64,000 nt of DNA from DASWTL01 sp035575925 (GCA_035575925.1 DATLXK010000062.1:87480-151479), one strand, 5' to 3'. Shown: positions 8,977 through 18,631, counted from the first letter of the stretch. Numbers and translations are program-made. The notes: generated by a model from the sequence alone, not told the origin.

Positions 8977-11900
8977 ATGTATAAAGAATATAAACAATTA
9001 GATCTTCCGGGTATAGGGAAAGAAATATTAGAGTTTTGGAAATCAAACCAAATCTTTGAGAAAAGTATTACAAACCGTCCGGATTCAAAACCTTACACCT
9101 TTTATGAGGGTCCACCTTCTGCTAATGGCATGCCTGGTATACATCATGCTATGGCGCGTTCCATTAAAGATATTTTTTGTCGTTATAAAACATTAAAAGG
9201 CTTCCAGGTTAAGCGCAAAGGAGGCTGGGATACTCATGGCTTGCCTATTGAACTTGCTGTTGAAAAAACCCTTGGAATTACTAAAGAGGATATTGGCAAA
9301 AAAATATCTGTAGAAGAATATAATGCAGCCTGCCGGCAGGAGGTAATGAAATATACCGATGTATGGAATGACCTGACAGAGAAAATGGGTTATTGGGTAG
9401 ATCTTGATGATCCATACATCACATACGAAAATGAATATATTGAGTCTCTTTGGTGGATATTAAAGGAATTTTATAAAAAAGGGCTGCTTTACAAGGGATA
9501 CACGGTTCAGCCGTATTCCCCTGCAGCAGGTACCGGACTTAGTTCTCATGAACTTAATCAGCCGGGAACGTACCGTATGGTTAAAGATACCTCTATAGTG
9601 GCCGAGTTTAAAGTAACACGCAATCAGGTACATCCTCTTATTTCTTCCTTATTCGATGATGATAATGAAGATGTTTCTATTTTGGCCTGGACAACCACTC
9701 CCTGGACTTTACCATCTAACTGTGCATTAGCAGTGGGTGAAAAAATTCAATATGTAAAGATTAAAACCTTTAACCAGTATACGTATGCACCGGTAAGTGT
9801 AATACTGGCTAAAGATCTCGTGTCAAAACATTTCAGATCCGAAGCAGAAAATATTTCTTTCCAGGATTACCAAAATGGGGATAAACTTTTACCGTGGGAA
9901 AGATCGGCGGAATTTTACGGGGCTGAACTTGTAGGCTTACGCTATGATCAATTGATGCCGTATGTTACAAATGAAAACCTGGAGAAAAACGCATTCCGGG
10001 TTATTCCTGGGGATTTTGTGACTACAGAAGATGGTACTGGTGTGGTACACACAGCTTCCGTATTTGGTGCCGATGACTTTAGGGTAGCACGTGAACATGG
10101 AGTGCCGTCAGTTATGGTGCTTGATGAGCGGGGAAATGAACTGCCCCTGGTAAATAAACAAGGCAAATTTGTTGATGAAGTTACCGATTTTGCAGGAAGG
10201 TATGTAAAAGAGGAATATTATACTGATGAAGAACGGAAAGACCCTGATTTTAAACCCACTGACGTTTTAATCGCAATAAAATTAAAAGAAGATAACAAGG
10301 CATTCGACGTAAAAAAATATGAACACAGTTATCCGCATTGCTGGAGAACTGATAAGCCGGTTTTATACTATCCCCTGGATAGTTGGTTCATTAAAACCAC
10401 AGCAGTAAAAGAGCGCCTGGTAGCGCTTAATAAAACCATTAACTGGAAACCGGAATCAACCGGTACAGGGCGTTTTGGAAACTGGCTGGAGAATCTGGTA
10501 GACTGGAATTTGTCCAGATCCCGGTATTGGGGCACACCTTTGCCTATTTGGCGAACTGAAGATGGTGAGGAAGATATCTGTATAGGTTCCATTCAGGAGT
10601 TAAAAGACAGATTATTAAATACTGTTGAAAGTGGTTATCTATCTGATGAAGAACTTAATAAAACCCAAACTGTACTTCAGCAATTATCAAACGGAGTATT
10701 TGATCTCCATCGCCCATATGTAGATGATGTGATACTGATATCGCCAACCGGCAAAAAAATGTTTCGCGAACCGGATCTTATAGATGTTTGGTTTGATTCC
10801 GGAGCAATGCCCTATGCCCAGTGGGGCCTAGCTAAAGCAGAGGGCGCCACATCACTTGAAGATGTTTTTGGTGAAGGATTTAAAGGCGCATTTCCTGCCG
10901 ACTTCATTGCAGAAGGAGTTGACCAGACACGCGGATGGTTCTTTACACTGCATGCAATTTCTGTTATGTTAAATGATAGTATTGCTTTCAAAAATGTAGT
11001 TTCAAACGGGCTGGTGCTTGATAAAAATGGCAATAAAATGTCCAAAAGGTTGGGCAATGCTGTAGATCCTTTTGAAACTATAGAAAAGTACAGTGCCGAT
11101 GCTGCCCGCTGGTACATGATCAGTAACGCATCCCCCTGGGAAAACCTTAAATTTAATATTGAAGGGCTTGATGAAGTACGCAGGAAATTTTTCGGAACAT
11201 TATACAATACCTATGCATTCTTTACGCTTTATGCGAATATTGATGGGTTTAGTTATGGTGAAAATGACATAGATAAGGATAAACGTCCTGAAATTGACCG
11301 TTGGATTATATCCTTGTTAAATACGTTATCAAAAGAGGTAGATGGATATTATGAAGATTTTGAACCTACCAAAGCTGCCAGGGCCATACAAAATTTTGTT
11401 GATGAACATTTAAGTAACTGGTACGTGCGTTTATGCCGTCGCCGCTTTTGGAAAGGGGAATATACCGAAGATAAGATATCGGCATATCAAACGCTTTACA
11501 CTTGCTTAAGCACCGTAGCGAAGCTTATGTCCCCGGTTGCTCCCTTTTTTAGTGAGCGCTTATTTCTGGATCTGAATACCGTAACAGAAAAAGAAAATGT
11601 TGAATCGGTTCATCTTTCAGATTTTCCAACAAATGATGAAGAATTGCTTGATAAAGATCTGGAAGAGCGCATGGGTATGGCACAAAATATTTCATCAATG
11701 GTGCTTTCATTACGGAAAAAGGTAGGTATTAATGTACGTCAGCCTTTAAGCCAGATACTGCTACCTGTTTTGGATGATCGTTTCAGAAACAAGATAGAAA
11801 AGGTTAAGGACCTGATCCTGTCGGAAACAAACATTAAAAATATTGAATACATTAATGATACATCGGGCATTATTACTAAGAAAGTAAAACCGAATTTTAA

Positions 11901-12408
11901 AGCTCTTGGGCCTAAAGTTGGCAAAGACATGAAACTGGTAGCCGATGCGCTTATTAATTTAAGTCAGGATCAAATTAACACGCTGGAACAGGTTGGTCAA
12001 CTAACATTAACAATTAAAAATGAATTAGCTGATAAACACTACACTATACTAAATACTGAAGCAGAGGTTATAGCCGAAGATGTACCCGGATGGCAGGTAA
12101 CTAATTTGGGAAAACTAACTGTAGCTTTAGATGTTACGATTACTGCTGAACTGAAAGATGAAGGCATTTCGCGGGAATTGGTTAACCGTATACAAAACCT
12201 GCGAAAGGAGTTGAATTTTGAAGTTACAGATAAAATTAATGTGAGTATAACGCATAACCCTTACATAGCAGAAGCAGTAAAAAACAATTTGCATTATATT
12301 TGCGCCGAAATTCTTGCAGACTCATTAGTGCTTGATAACGAAGCGGATAAAGGCAGTAAAACAGAAATTGATGATATTGAATTAATGATATCAATTACAA
12401 AAGTGTAA
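8977..12408 (+). CDS. ileS: Isoleucyl-tRNA synthetase
   Basis: A class I synthetase that charges tRNA-Ile. I start it at the ATG at 8977, one codon after a possible TTG, giving 1143 residues. The HIGH-equivalent lies in the segment PPSANGMPGIHH (about 46-57) and KMSKR at 687-691. Between them is the large editing (CP1) insertion, with AWTTTPWTLPSN and GTGVVHTA. The helical anticodon-binding domain follows KMSKR. The length and C-terminal tail, without an obvious four-cysteine zinc site, suggest the eukaryote-like type 2 group found in Bacteroidota, which tends to resist mupirocin; that grouping is inferred from recall. Two bases separate it from the DksA-like gene. Confidence 0.97.
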   Translation: MYKEYKQLDLPGIGKEILEFWKSNQIFEKSITNRPDSKPYTFYEGPPSANGMPGIHHAMARSIKDIFCRYKTLKGFQVKRKGGWDTHGLPIELAVEKTLGITKEDIGKKISVEEYNAACRQEVMKYTDVWNDLTEKMGYWVDLDDPYITYENEYIESLWWILKEFYKKGLLYKGYTVQPYSPAAGTGLSSHELNQPGTYRMVKDTSIVAEFKVTRNQVHPLISSLFDDDNEDVSILAWTTTPWTLPSNCALAVGEKIQYVKIKTFNQYTYAPVSVILAKDLVSKHFRSEAENISFQDYQNGDKLLPWERSAEFYGAELVGLRYDQLMPYVTNENLEKNAFRVIPGDFVTTEDGTGVVHTASVFGADDFRVAREHGVPSVMVLDERGNELPLVNKQGKFVDEVTDFAGRYVKEEYYTDEERKDPDFKPTDVLIAIKLKEDNKAFDVKKYEHSYPHCWRTDKPVLYYPLDSWFIKTTAVKERLVALNKTINWKPESTGTGRFGNWLENLVDWNLSRSRYWGTPLPIWRTEDGEEDICIGSIQELKDRLLNTVESGYLSDEELNKTQTVLQQLSNGVFDLHRPYVDDVILISPTGKKMFREPDLIDVWFDSGAMPYAQWGLAKAEGATSLEDVFGEGFKGAFPADFIAEGVDQTRGWFFTLHAISVMLNDSIAFKNVVSNGLVLDKNGNKMSKRLGNAVDPFETIEKYSADAARWYMISNASPWENLKFNIEGLDEVRRKFFGTLYNTYAFFTLYANIDGFSYGENDIDKDKRPEIDRWIISLLNTLSKEVDGYYEDFEPTKAARAIQNFVDEHLSNWYVRLCRRRFWKGEYTEDKISAYQTLYTCLSTVAKLMSPVAPFFSERLFLDLNTVTEKENVESVHLSDFPTNDEELLDKDLEERMGMAQNISSMVLSLRKKVGINVRQPLSQILLPVLDDRFRNKIEKVKDLILSETNIKNIEYINDTSGIITKKVKPNFKALGPKVGKDMKLVADALINLSQDQINTLEQVGQLTLTIKNELADKHYTILNTEAEVIAEDVPGWQVTNLGKLTVALDVTITAELKDEGISRELVNRIQNLRKELNFEVTDKINVSITHNPYIAEAVKNNLHYICAEILADSLVLDNEADKGSKTEIDDIELMISITKV

Positions 12409-12410
12409 AA

Positions 12411-12794
12411 ATGGAAAACAACGCAAAAACAAGGTATTCTGACACCGAATTACAAGAATTTAAAGAGATTATATTAGATAAAATACGTACCGCCAGAGAA
12501 GAACTTGCTGCTTTGACACAATCGCTAAGCAGCCCAAACTCAAATGGTACTGATGATACTTCTGGGACATATAAAACGTTGGAAGACGGATCTGCCACGC
12601 TTGAAAAAGAGCAGATCAATCAATTAGCTGCACGTCAGAAAAAGTTTATCGAAAACCTGGAAGCCGCATTGCTGCGTATAGAAACTAAATCATACGGAAT
12701 ATGTCGCGAAACCGGTAAATTAATTCAGAAAGAGCGGTTGCGTGCAGTGCCACATACCACGTTAAGTATGGAAGCTAAATTGAAACAGAATTAA
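12411..12794 (+). CDS. TraR/DksA-family protein with reduced zinc finger
   Basis: 127 residues: a coiled-coil rich first part (about 5-85), then the DksA C-terminal motif SYGICRETGKLIQKERLRAVP. Only one cysteine of the classical four-cysteine finger remains, as in other Bacteroidota members, so zinc binding is doubtful. DksA-type proteins act in the RNA polymerase secondary channel; whether this short version does is not shown. It sits between ileS and lspA with a 2-base gap and a one-base overlap, so the three genes form one transcription unit. Confidence 0.88.
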   Translation: MENNAKTRYSDTELQEFKEIILDKIRTAREELAALTQSLSSPNSNGTDDTSGTYKTLEDGSATLEKEQINQLAARQKKFIENLEAALLRIETKSYGICRETGKLIQKERLRAVPHTTLSMEAKLKQN

Positions 12795-13444
12795 TGAAAG
12801 GATATTCCAAGCCGTTCTCAACTGTTTTATTTATTCTTCTGGCCGATCAGATACTTAAAATCTGGATCAAATTAGACATGACTCTAGGACAGGAATATAA
12901 AATCCTGGGTGATTATGCACTAATCCATTTTACTGAAAATAATGGAATGGCCTTCGGAATGGAATTTGGAGGAGAAGCTGGCAAGCTGGCTCTTTCGTTA
13001 TTCCGGATTATTGCTGTTTGCGCAATTGGGTATGTAATGGTATATCTCATTAAAAAGAAATATCACCGCGGACTTATTTTTAATGTTTCATTGATTTTTG
13101 CAGGCGCATTAGGCAATATTATTGACTCTACTTTTTATGGTTTAATTTTTAGTGAAAGCACCTACTATGATAAAGCGGTAGCTTTCCCGGCAGGTGTCGG
13201 ATATGCAGGTATTTTTCACGGGAAAGTGGTTGACATGTTTTATTTTCCTATTGTTCAAGGCACTTTTCCTCATTGGTTCCCATTTTGGAGCGGCGAAGAA
13301 TTTGTTTTCTTCAGGCCGGTATTTAACATCGCAGATTCAGCAATATCCATTGGCGTAGTGTTAATCCTCATCTTTCAGAAAAATTATTTCAAGGATGAAA
13401 AGGAGTACATAAGGAGTCCGCATAGCGAAATTGTGGAAGAATAA
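12794..13444 (+). CDS. lspA: Lipoprotein signal peptidase (signal peptidase II)
   Basis: An inner-membrane aspartyl protease that removes signal peptides of lipoproteins after lipidation. Four membrane spans are visible. Conserved pieces are ADQILKIW, FTENNGMAFG, the first catalytic Asp region GNIIDSTFYG and the second Asp in FNIADSAIS. At 216 residues it is longer than the about 165 of Proteobacteria, because of an insertion between the two Asp motifs that is usual for Bacteroidota. The start overlaps the stop of the DksA-like gene (TAATG). Many lipoproteins in this window would be its substrates. Confidence 0.95.
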   Translation: MKGYSKPFSTVLFILLADQILKIWIKLDMTLGQEYKILGDYALIHFTENNGMAFGMEFGGEAGKLALSLFRIIAVCAIGYVMVYLIKKKYHRGLIFNVSLIFAGALGNIIDSTFYGLIFSESTYYDKAVAFPAGVGYAGIFHGKVVDMFYFPIVQGTFPHWFPFWSGEEFVFFRPVFNIADSAISIGVVLILIFQKNYFKDEKEYIRSPHSEIVEE

Positions 13445-13598
13445 AATACTTATCAGCAGCGCTAACAGATGTTTATTTTCAAATAAAATTAAACTACTGA
13501 GGACAAAGGATTACGGTAGCAAATAATTCAATATTTAGAATAAAAGTATGGAAATCGTCGTGATTAATCATCCATAATAAATACACAAGTTGAATTTT

Positions 13599-14303
13599 AT
13601 GAAGAGACTTATTTTAGCAGTTTTAATTACTGCTTTTGCATCTGCTGCATTCGCACAAACTATTGATCCCAGAAGAAAAATTGAAGTTACAGGATCAGCA
13701 GAGGCTGAAGTAACTCCTGATATTATATTTGTTGGGATTTCATTAAGAGAATATTTTCGTGATAATAACTCTAAAAAGAAAGTAGAAATTGAGGAACTGG
13801 AGCGGCAGCTTCAAACTGTTGTGCTAAATGCAGGGATTCCTAAAGAAAATTTTACAATCAATAATATCTCAAGTTATAACTGGACATGGGAGAAAAAAAA
13901 GAACCCGGACTTTTTAGCCAGTAAACAATACAGGATAAAAATTTCTGACCTGAATAAATATAACCAGATAATTAGTGCTGTAGATCCTAAAGGCATTCAA
14001 TACAGTAACGTGGAAGGGTATGATTATTCAAAACTTGAGTCGCTTAAGAGAGAGCTTAAAATTAAAGCACTTCAATTAGCAAAAGAGAAAGCAATTTATT
14101 TAACAGAAGCAATTAACGAAAGATTAGGCGGTGCAATGGAAATTAATGAGATCAACAATGAGTATTATCCACAGCCCATGTACCAGCGAAATGCAATGAT
14201 GAAAAGTGATGCAACCATGGCAGAATCCGCACCAATGCCCGATATAGATTTTAAAAAGATTAAACTAAACTATCAGATGCGGGTAGTATTTGAACTTAAG
14301 TAG
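13599..14303 (+). CDS. Exported SIMPL-domain (DUF541) protein
   Basis: I start at the ATG at 13599, not the TTG nine bases upstream, because it gives a clean signal peptide (MKRLILAVLITAFASAAFAQ). The mature protein starts with the SIMPL pattern: IEVTGSAEAEVTPDIIFVGISL. Then come the typical alternating strands and a helix (LKIKALQLAKEKA). The C-terminus ends in a strand, YQMRVVFELK. The family is periplasmic and oligomeric, with no agreed activity. The gene is separated from lspA by about 155 bases with no clear terminator. Confidence 0.88.
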   Translation: MKRLILAVLITAFASAAFAQTIDPRRKIEVTGSAEAEVTPDIIFVGISLREYFRDNNSKKKVEIEELERQLQTVVLNAGIPKENFTINNISSYNWTWEKKKNPDFLASKQYRIKISDLNKYNQIISAVDPKGIQYSNVEGYDYSKLESLKRELKIKALQLAKEKAIYLTEAINERLGGAMEINEINNEYYPQPMYQRNAMMKSDATMAESAPMPDIDFKKIKLNYQMRVVFELK

Positions 14304-14333
14304 TTAATTAGTATTGCACATTTCAAAATTACT

Positions 14334-14807
14334 ATGGAGCCAGCAGTTTATTCTAAGAACAACAATAAACTTCAGTGGATCGAAGGATTTGCATCTATCA
14401 TGGATGATAAGTTCAGAATTCCGGGAACATCATACAGGTTTGGTTTAGATCCGATACTTAATTTTATTCCCGGATTAGGCGCAGTGTCTGGCTTTGCTAT
14501 ATCAGGCGGACTATTGTTAACTATGGCTAAACATGGTGCAAGCGGTAAAGTGCTGACGCTCATGGTCATTAATATTGTGCTGGATGCTGTAATTGGTGCT
14601 ATACCTGTGCTGGGATGGATTTTTGATTTTGCATATAAAGCTAATACCCGTAACATAAAACTTTTAAAAGATCATTACGAAGAGGGTAAGCATCCCGGTA
14701 GCGGAAAAAATCTGGTGGCCATTATAATCATTGTACTTATTCTTCTTTCGGTATTTATACTGTTCCTTATCTGGCAATTAATAGAATGGGTAATCGGTTT
14801 GTTCTAG
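14334..14807 (+). CDS. DUF4112 membrane protein
   Basis: 157 residues. The core MDDKFRIPGTSYRFGLDPILNFIPGLGAVSG, then a LDAVIGAIPVLGWIFDF segment and the basic stretch KANTRNIKLLKDH, is the DUF4112 signature. There are two to three hydrophobic segments in the domain plus a C-terminal membrane span (about 125-150). Function is unknown in the family. It begins 30 bases after the SIMPL gene and could be cotranscribed. Confidence 0.85.
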   Translation: MEPAVYSKNNNKLQWIEGFASIMDDKFRIPGTSYRFGLDPILNFIPGLGAVSGFAISGGLLLTMAKHGASGKVLTLMVINIVLDAVIGAIPVLGWIFDFAYKANTRNIKLLKDHYEEGKHPGSGKNLVAIIIIVLILLSVFILFLIWQLIEWVIGLF

Positions 14808-15351
14808 TATTGTATTTTGTATTTATTCTCATTTTCTTCTTAACCGGATATACAAAATCAAACCACAGACAGCCTGCGTCTTATGCAGGATCTCAAATAA
14901 TTGTCAACTGATAAATATGAAGGCAGAAAGCCCGGAACTTATGGAGGGCGTCTTGCACAGTACTATTTGTTAAACAGATTTAAGAGTGCCAATTACCATT
15001 TACCCACTGATGATTATGATAATATCAGCCACTCATTCTACTATAAAGTAGTCAGTACTGTCCTAAAAACTATAATATCAATGGATGAAAATTTCCTGGG
15101 GAAATTTTAAAATAAAAAAGATAACAAATAATAAATTAAGGTGTTATTTATTTGAAGTAGCCCTTTAGGCTGTAAAAAGGCTGATAATCGTTAATTTTTG
15201 AAGAGGGTTTGATTATAAGTTAAAATAAGTTATCAGTTTTCATGACAAACCCATGACATTAAAAGAGAATAAATCAAAATTCATGCCGTTTAAGATGCAT
15301 GACAAAACTAATAGATGTTTCATCCATTTAATAACTAAAACCAAAGGGATT
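14808..15351. other. Long weakly coding interval
   Basis: Between the DUF4112 gene and the glucosaminidase start I choose, about 540 bases hold one doubtful short frame (14901-15110, listed separately) and otherwise AT-rich sequence. I see no tRNA-like fold, no strong terminator and no exact promoter consensus. Confidence 0.4.
14901..15110 (+). CDS. Doubtful small ORF, possibly a broken gene
   Basis: A frame of 69 codons opens with TTG at 14901 directly after an in-frame TAA. An ATG lies five codons before that stop (14883: MQDLK-stop). The composition (RKPGTYGGRLAQYYLLNRF) looks protein-like, but there is no family I recognise. It may be a real gene with a TTG start, or a remnant in which a nonsense mutation separates the original start from the body. 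Confidence 0.3.
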   Translation: MSTDKYEGRKPGTYGGRLAQYYLLNRFKSANYHLPTDDYDNISHSFYYKVVSTVLKTIISMDENFLGKF

Positions 15352-15891
15352 ATGAAAAATTTAAAAGCACTTGTAAGAAATGATACCACTATGCAAAAGT
15401 ACTTTTACTATTTAATTATAGTATCGATAGTATATATGGCATATGGTATGGGACACTATTTTTCTACCGGAAACTCAGCAGCTTCTGTGAAGGTTCAAAG
15501 TAGCACAATTGACAACAGTGATTTTTCAGAGGCTGCTTTGATATCCTTTATGAAAAAATTAAAAATTAAGTATCCTGAAACAGTTTTAGCTCAGGCCAAG
15601 CTTGAAACAGGAAATTTTACATCACCTATTTTTAAAGAAAACCACAATCTGTTTGGCATGAAAGTAGCCGAAAAAAGACCTACCTCTGCTATTGGGATAA
15701 ACAGAGGACATGCTCAATATAGAGACTGGAAAGATTCTGTTATTGATTATGCTTTATTACAAAGTTTCATCATAGCTAAACTTCCAACATTAAACAGCAA
15801 GGCATACCGAAATTATATTCAGCAGTTTTATTCAGAAACTTCTGATTATTTAACCCGTATGGACAGAACAGGAGTTCCTGACCAGCTATAA
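15352..15891 (+). CDS. Membrane-anchored glucosaminidase-type hydrolase (GH73-like)
   Basis: A start at 15352 (MKNLKALVRND), preceded by AAAGGGA, gives 179 residues; the frame stays open to an ATG at 15253, so the start is uncertain. One membrane span (about 18-37) is followed by a glucosaminidase domain: KIKYPETVLAQAKLETGNF with the catalytic-type Glu, then the segment FKENHNLFGMK, and YRDWKDSVIDYALLQ. Such enzymes cut N-acetylglucosamine linkages in peptidoglycan. The domain is short and lacks cell-wall binding repeats. A strong terminator follows 44 bases after the stop. Confidence 0.82.
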   Translation: MKNLKALVRNDTTMQKYFYYLIIVSIVYMAYGMGHYFSTGNSAASVKVQSSTIDNSDFSEAALISFMKKLKIKYPETVLAQAKLETGNFTSPIFKENHNLFGMKVAEKRPTSAIGINRGHAQYRDWKDSVIDYALLQSFIIAKLPTLNSKAYRNYIQQFYSETSDYLTRMDRTGVPDQL

Positions 15892-15935
15892 AATTTATTA
15901 GCTACTGTCCGTCATTCGGATAAACTGAAAATTAT

Positions 15936-15970
15936 AAAAAAGTGTTAGGTAATTAACCTGGCACTTTTTT
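15936..15970 (+). terminator. Rho-independent terminator after the glucosaminidase gene
   Basis: A 15-base stem (15936-15950 with 15956-15970, two G-U pairs) closes a 5-base loop (AATTA) and ends in TTTTTT. It is correctly placed for the plus-strand gene ending at 15891. Confidence 0.85.
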
Positions 15971-16096
15971 GTTTACCCAGGTACAACATACCTGTTCGAG
16001 ATAAACTGGAGAAACAGATTTTGGCTTATTTTTTTTATTTTAAAACAAACATGTTGTCTGACAGTATTCTTAACAAACCTTTAGTATTCTATCACT

Positions 16097-16507
16097 ATGA
16101 AAAGATTTACGCTTGCAATATTAGTACTGCATATATTTACATCGGTAGCGTTTGCCCAAAATGCTGATGCCGTATTAGGTACATGGCATAGCCCGCATGG
16201 AAATATTGTAATTGAAATAACAAAAAAGGGTACTAATTACTTCGGGCATACGATTGCAGTAAAAAAAACTGGTCAGGAATCCCACCAAAGTGCATCTGAT
16301 GCCGGAACAGAGATCTTAAAGAATTTCAGATATAGAAATCGCGGAGTGTATGTCGGAGGCAAAGTGTTTGATTCAAAATCAAAAAAAAGTTCCAATGGCC
16401 AAATGAAACTGATGGGTAATGACAAGTTAGACATCAGGATCTTTTTCGGAATTATTCAGCTTGGAAGAACGGAGAGCTGGACTCGGGTACCGATAATACA
16501 CAATTAA
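16097..16507 (+). CDS. Exported DUF2147 protein
   Basis: 136 residues with signal peptide MKRFTLAILVLHIFTSVAFAQ. The mature part has the DUF2147 outline: the beginning VLGTWHSPHGNIVIEI, a central YVGGKVFDSKSKKSSNGQMKL strand pair, and the end LGRTESWTRV. The fold is probably a small lipocalin-like barrel in the periplasm; the role is unknown. It stands alone with its own upstream region. Confidence 0.85.
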   Translation: MKRFTLAILVLHIFTSVAFAQNADAVLGTWHSPHGNIVIEITKKGTNYFGHTIAVKKTGQESHQSASDAGTEILKNFRYRNRGVYVGGKVFDSKSKKSSNGQMKLMGNDKLDIRIFFGIIQLGRTESWTRVPIIHN

Positions 16508-16589
16508 TTAAAGTTATTCAGGTCTATAATTAGTATTTCTCCATTTGTATGGTGTACGGTTTTCTGCAATCATAATTATTCTGTTGTAA

Positions 16590-16790
16590 TTACAATTCTA
16601 CTTTTTCAAAAATAAATTTGCCTTTAACATGGTAATTTAAATATCGCCCTTTTGAACCCGCAGCTTTCAATTCTTTGTATATTTTCTCGGGAACACTTTT
16701 GTAGTGATAAACCATTCCCGATATATATTCAATAATTAGGGTAGCAGAAACAGGATCATAATTCACTGAAGCAATTACAGAAGATGGCAT
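16590..16790 (-). CDS. KTSC-domain protein
   Basis: 66 residues forming one KTSC domain: the first strand SSVIASVNYDPVSATLIIEY, then GMVYHYKSVPEKIYKELKAAGSKG and a terminal YLNYHVKGKF. The domain is small, all in the cytoplasm and of unknown function; it occurs alone or attached to nucleic-acid enzymes. The gene is monocistronic here, convergent with the DUF2147 gene and divergent from the metallopeptidase gene. Confidence 0.85.
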   Translation of the reverse strand: MPSSVIASVNYDPVSATLIIEYISGMVYHYKSVPEKIYKELKAAGSKGRYLNYHVKGKFIFEKVEL

Positions 16791-16955
16791 AGTGAAGAAC
16801 TTAAATTCATTTAAAAATACCTATCAATTTTAAGTCCGCAAATGGTTAAAATTATTAGTATACTAAAACAGAGATATTCATGTTATTACATATATACTTA
16901 AACAGAGTCCTTGTTAAAAATATCGCTTCTAAAGATGAATGATCCAAGTTAAAGT

Positions 16956-17840
16956 ATGAAAATTCCGCCACTCTTCTTTTTACTGTTTATTAGCCACTTT
17001 GCAAGTGCTCAGCAGGTAAATCAGTGCGGTATTATTATTCCTCCATCCTCATCAAGATCAAATTTTACATCGGTGAACCAGGCGGGGCAATATATTCGCA
17101 CCATGCTTGAAAGCATAAGCTGGCAAGAAAATTTTACTCTGCAAGAGAAGAATGGTATAAATAACGCGTACGCTACGGTGATTAATGGCCGACGTTTCAT
17201 TGTTTATGATAATAATTTTTTAGAAAATTTAGATGTATACGCGGGAACAAAATGGGCATCCCTAAGTGTTCTTGCGCATGAAATGGGGCATCATTACCGA
17301 AACCATGTAATAGATCCCAGAGGTAGCACACCTCCAAAAGAGCTTGAAGCTGACTATTTTTCGGGATACGTTATGGCAAAAATAGGCGCTACTTTACCGG
17401 AAGCAGCATCTGCATTGTCAAAAATTGCCTCTCAAAGGGCGAGTGCTACGCATCCGGCACGGCCGGACCGTATAAAAGCTATAGCAAGTGGATGGAACTA
17501 TGCTAAAGGCCATAACAATTCCGGTAATAGAAGTCCCGTTCCAGCACCTCAGCCCCAGGAAAACCCTCCTCCACCAGCCTCTAATGCCGGTTGGATAAAT
17601 CTTTATCTCTACGGTAATAATCAGATGACCGTTTATTTATCAGATAATGGAAGAACATACAGCCCTGTCCCTTTAAAAACAACACAACCCTTTGTTTTTA
17701 AGTATGATATTTACACTTACGGTTTTCTGCGCTTTACCAACAGTGAACGGGCATCTACATACAAATTAATTAATGGAAAAGATTATTCTATAGTCTGGAA
17801 CCGCAGAACAAATAACTGGACTGTTGTTCACGTCCCTTAA
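16956..17840 (+). CDS. Exported zinc metallopeptidase (M48-like)
   Basis: 294 residues. The signal peptide is MKIPPLFFLLFISHFASAQ. The zinc site is HEMGHH at about residues 109-114, with the third ligand likely in the ELEADYFSGY segment about 20 residues later, as in M48-type peptidases. A proline-rich linker (PAPQPQENPPPP, about 196-207) separates it from a C-terminal domain of about 85 residues, probably a beta-sandwich. The enzyme would be periplasmic or surface located. Unlike HtpX/Ste24 there are no membrane spans around the active site. Confidence 0.85.
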   Translation: MKIPPLFFLLFISHFASAQQVNQCGIIIPPSSSRSNFTSVNQAGQYIRTMLESISWQENFTLQEKNGINNAYATVINGRRFIVYDNNFLENLDVYAGTKWASLSVLAHEMGHHYRNHVIDPRGSTPPKELEADYFSGYVMAKIGATLPEAASALSKIASQRASATHPARPDRIKAIASGWNYAKGHNNSGNRSPVPAPQPQENPPPPASNAGWINLYLYGNNQMTVYLSDNGRTYSPVPLKTTQPFVFKYDIYTYGFLRFTNSERASTYKLINGKDYSIVWNRRTNNWTVVHVP

Positions 17841-17978
17841 GCGTATTTATTTCAATAAGTGTGGGTTTAAAGAATTAAACTTGAAGTATAAAACTTCTAA
17901 TTACTATAATAGTGACTAAATAATCCTGCCAATTTATATGAATTTAATTTCTTTAAATATTAAAAAATCTACTTTGTT

Positions 17979-18289
17979 AGCAATGGCTAGGCAGGAAGTA
18001 TTTATAAACAACATGCACATTAGTCAATGCTATGAATAAGCCTGGCGAATGGAATATTTACGAAGTAATTTATACTGCTCCGCGTTTCAAAGATGATGGT
18101 ACTTTATTCACTCCTGCACGGGTAACAGTACTACAGAACGGAGTACTTATTCAAAACAATACTGAGATTAAAGGTAAAACAGAATATATTGGCTTCCCCG
18201 CTTATAAAGCTCATGGCAAAGCACCACTACAGCTTCAGGATCATGGCAATCCGGTCAGATACCGTAATATATGGATACGGGAATTATAA
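17979..18289 (+). pseudogene. Remnant of a DUF1080 (3-keto-disaccharide hydrolase-like) gene
   Basis: The last frame (18032-18289, NKPGEWNIYEVIYTAPRF to the end RYRNIWIREL) matches the C-terminal part of DUF1080 secreted glycoside-active proteins. The homology continues upstream in another frame: SNG-stop-AGSIYKQHA at 17979-18017, then a one-base loss at about 18018, then LVNAMNKPGEW. The TAG at 17988-17990 stands where Gln is expected (NGQAGSIYKQ). So there is at least one nonsense change and one frameshift, and the N-terminal two-thirds of the gene is missing. The preceding 140 bases show no further recognisable homology. Confidence 0.85.
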
Positions 18290-18394
18290 GTAATGTTATG
18301 TAAAAATGTCTTTGATAATCATTAGGGATAATTTATAACATTGCATAAATTAATCCTTTTAAAACTAGTTTGTTTAAAATCATGTTAACTTTTC

Positions 18395-18631
18395 ATGAGA
18401 TTTAATTTTCCATATAAAATTGCAGAGAAAGAGAGCCAGATACAGGTAGATTCGGTGGAAATTCCTGATCAATCCAATTGTTACCGGATAAACCTGAATG
18501 GTAAGTTTTGCACTTACTTATGCAAAATAGATGGAGAATATCGGTCGCCTCGTGATACAAATTTATCCATTCAGGATATGGAGGGAATAGGCGACCGGAT
18601 TGAAGAATATCTTTTAGGGCATAGCGGGTAA
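18395..18631 (+). CDS. Small hypothetical protein
   Basis: 78 residues, no signal peptide and no membrane span. The sequence is plausible for a soluble protein (IQVDSVEIPDQSNCYRINLNG, then a DMEGIGDRIEEYLLGHSG end). It has no family that I know. Codon use resembles neighbouring genes. A reverse frame of equal length (18402-18635) overlaps it; I prefer the plus frame because of its composition and ATG start. Confidence 0.5.
   Translation: MRFNFPYKIAEKESQIQVDSVEIPDQSNCYRINLNGKFCTYLCKIDGEYRSPRDTNLSIQDMEGIGDRIEEYLLGHSG

Noticed and set aside
10812..11207. Long open frame (131 codons) on the minus strand inside ileS
   Set aside because: It lies wholly antisense to a strongly conserved coding region and has no recognisable protein features; a shadow frame.
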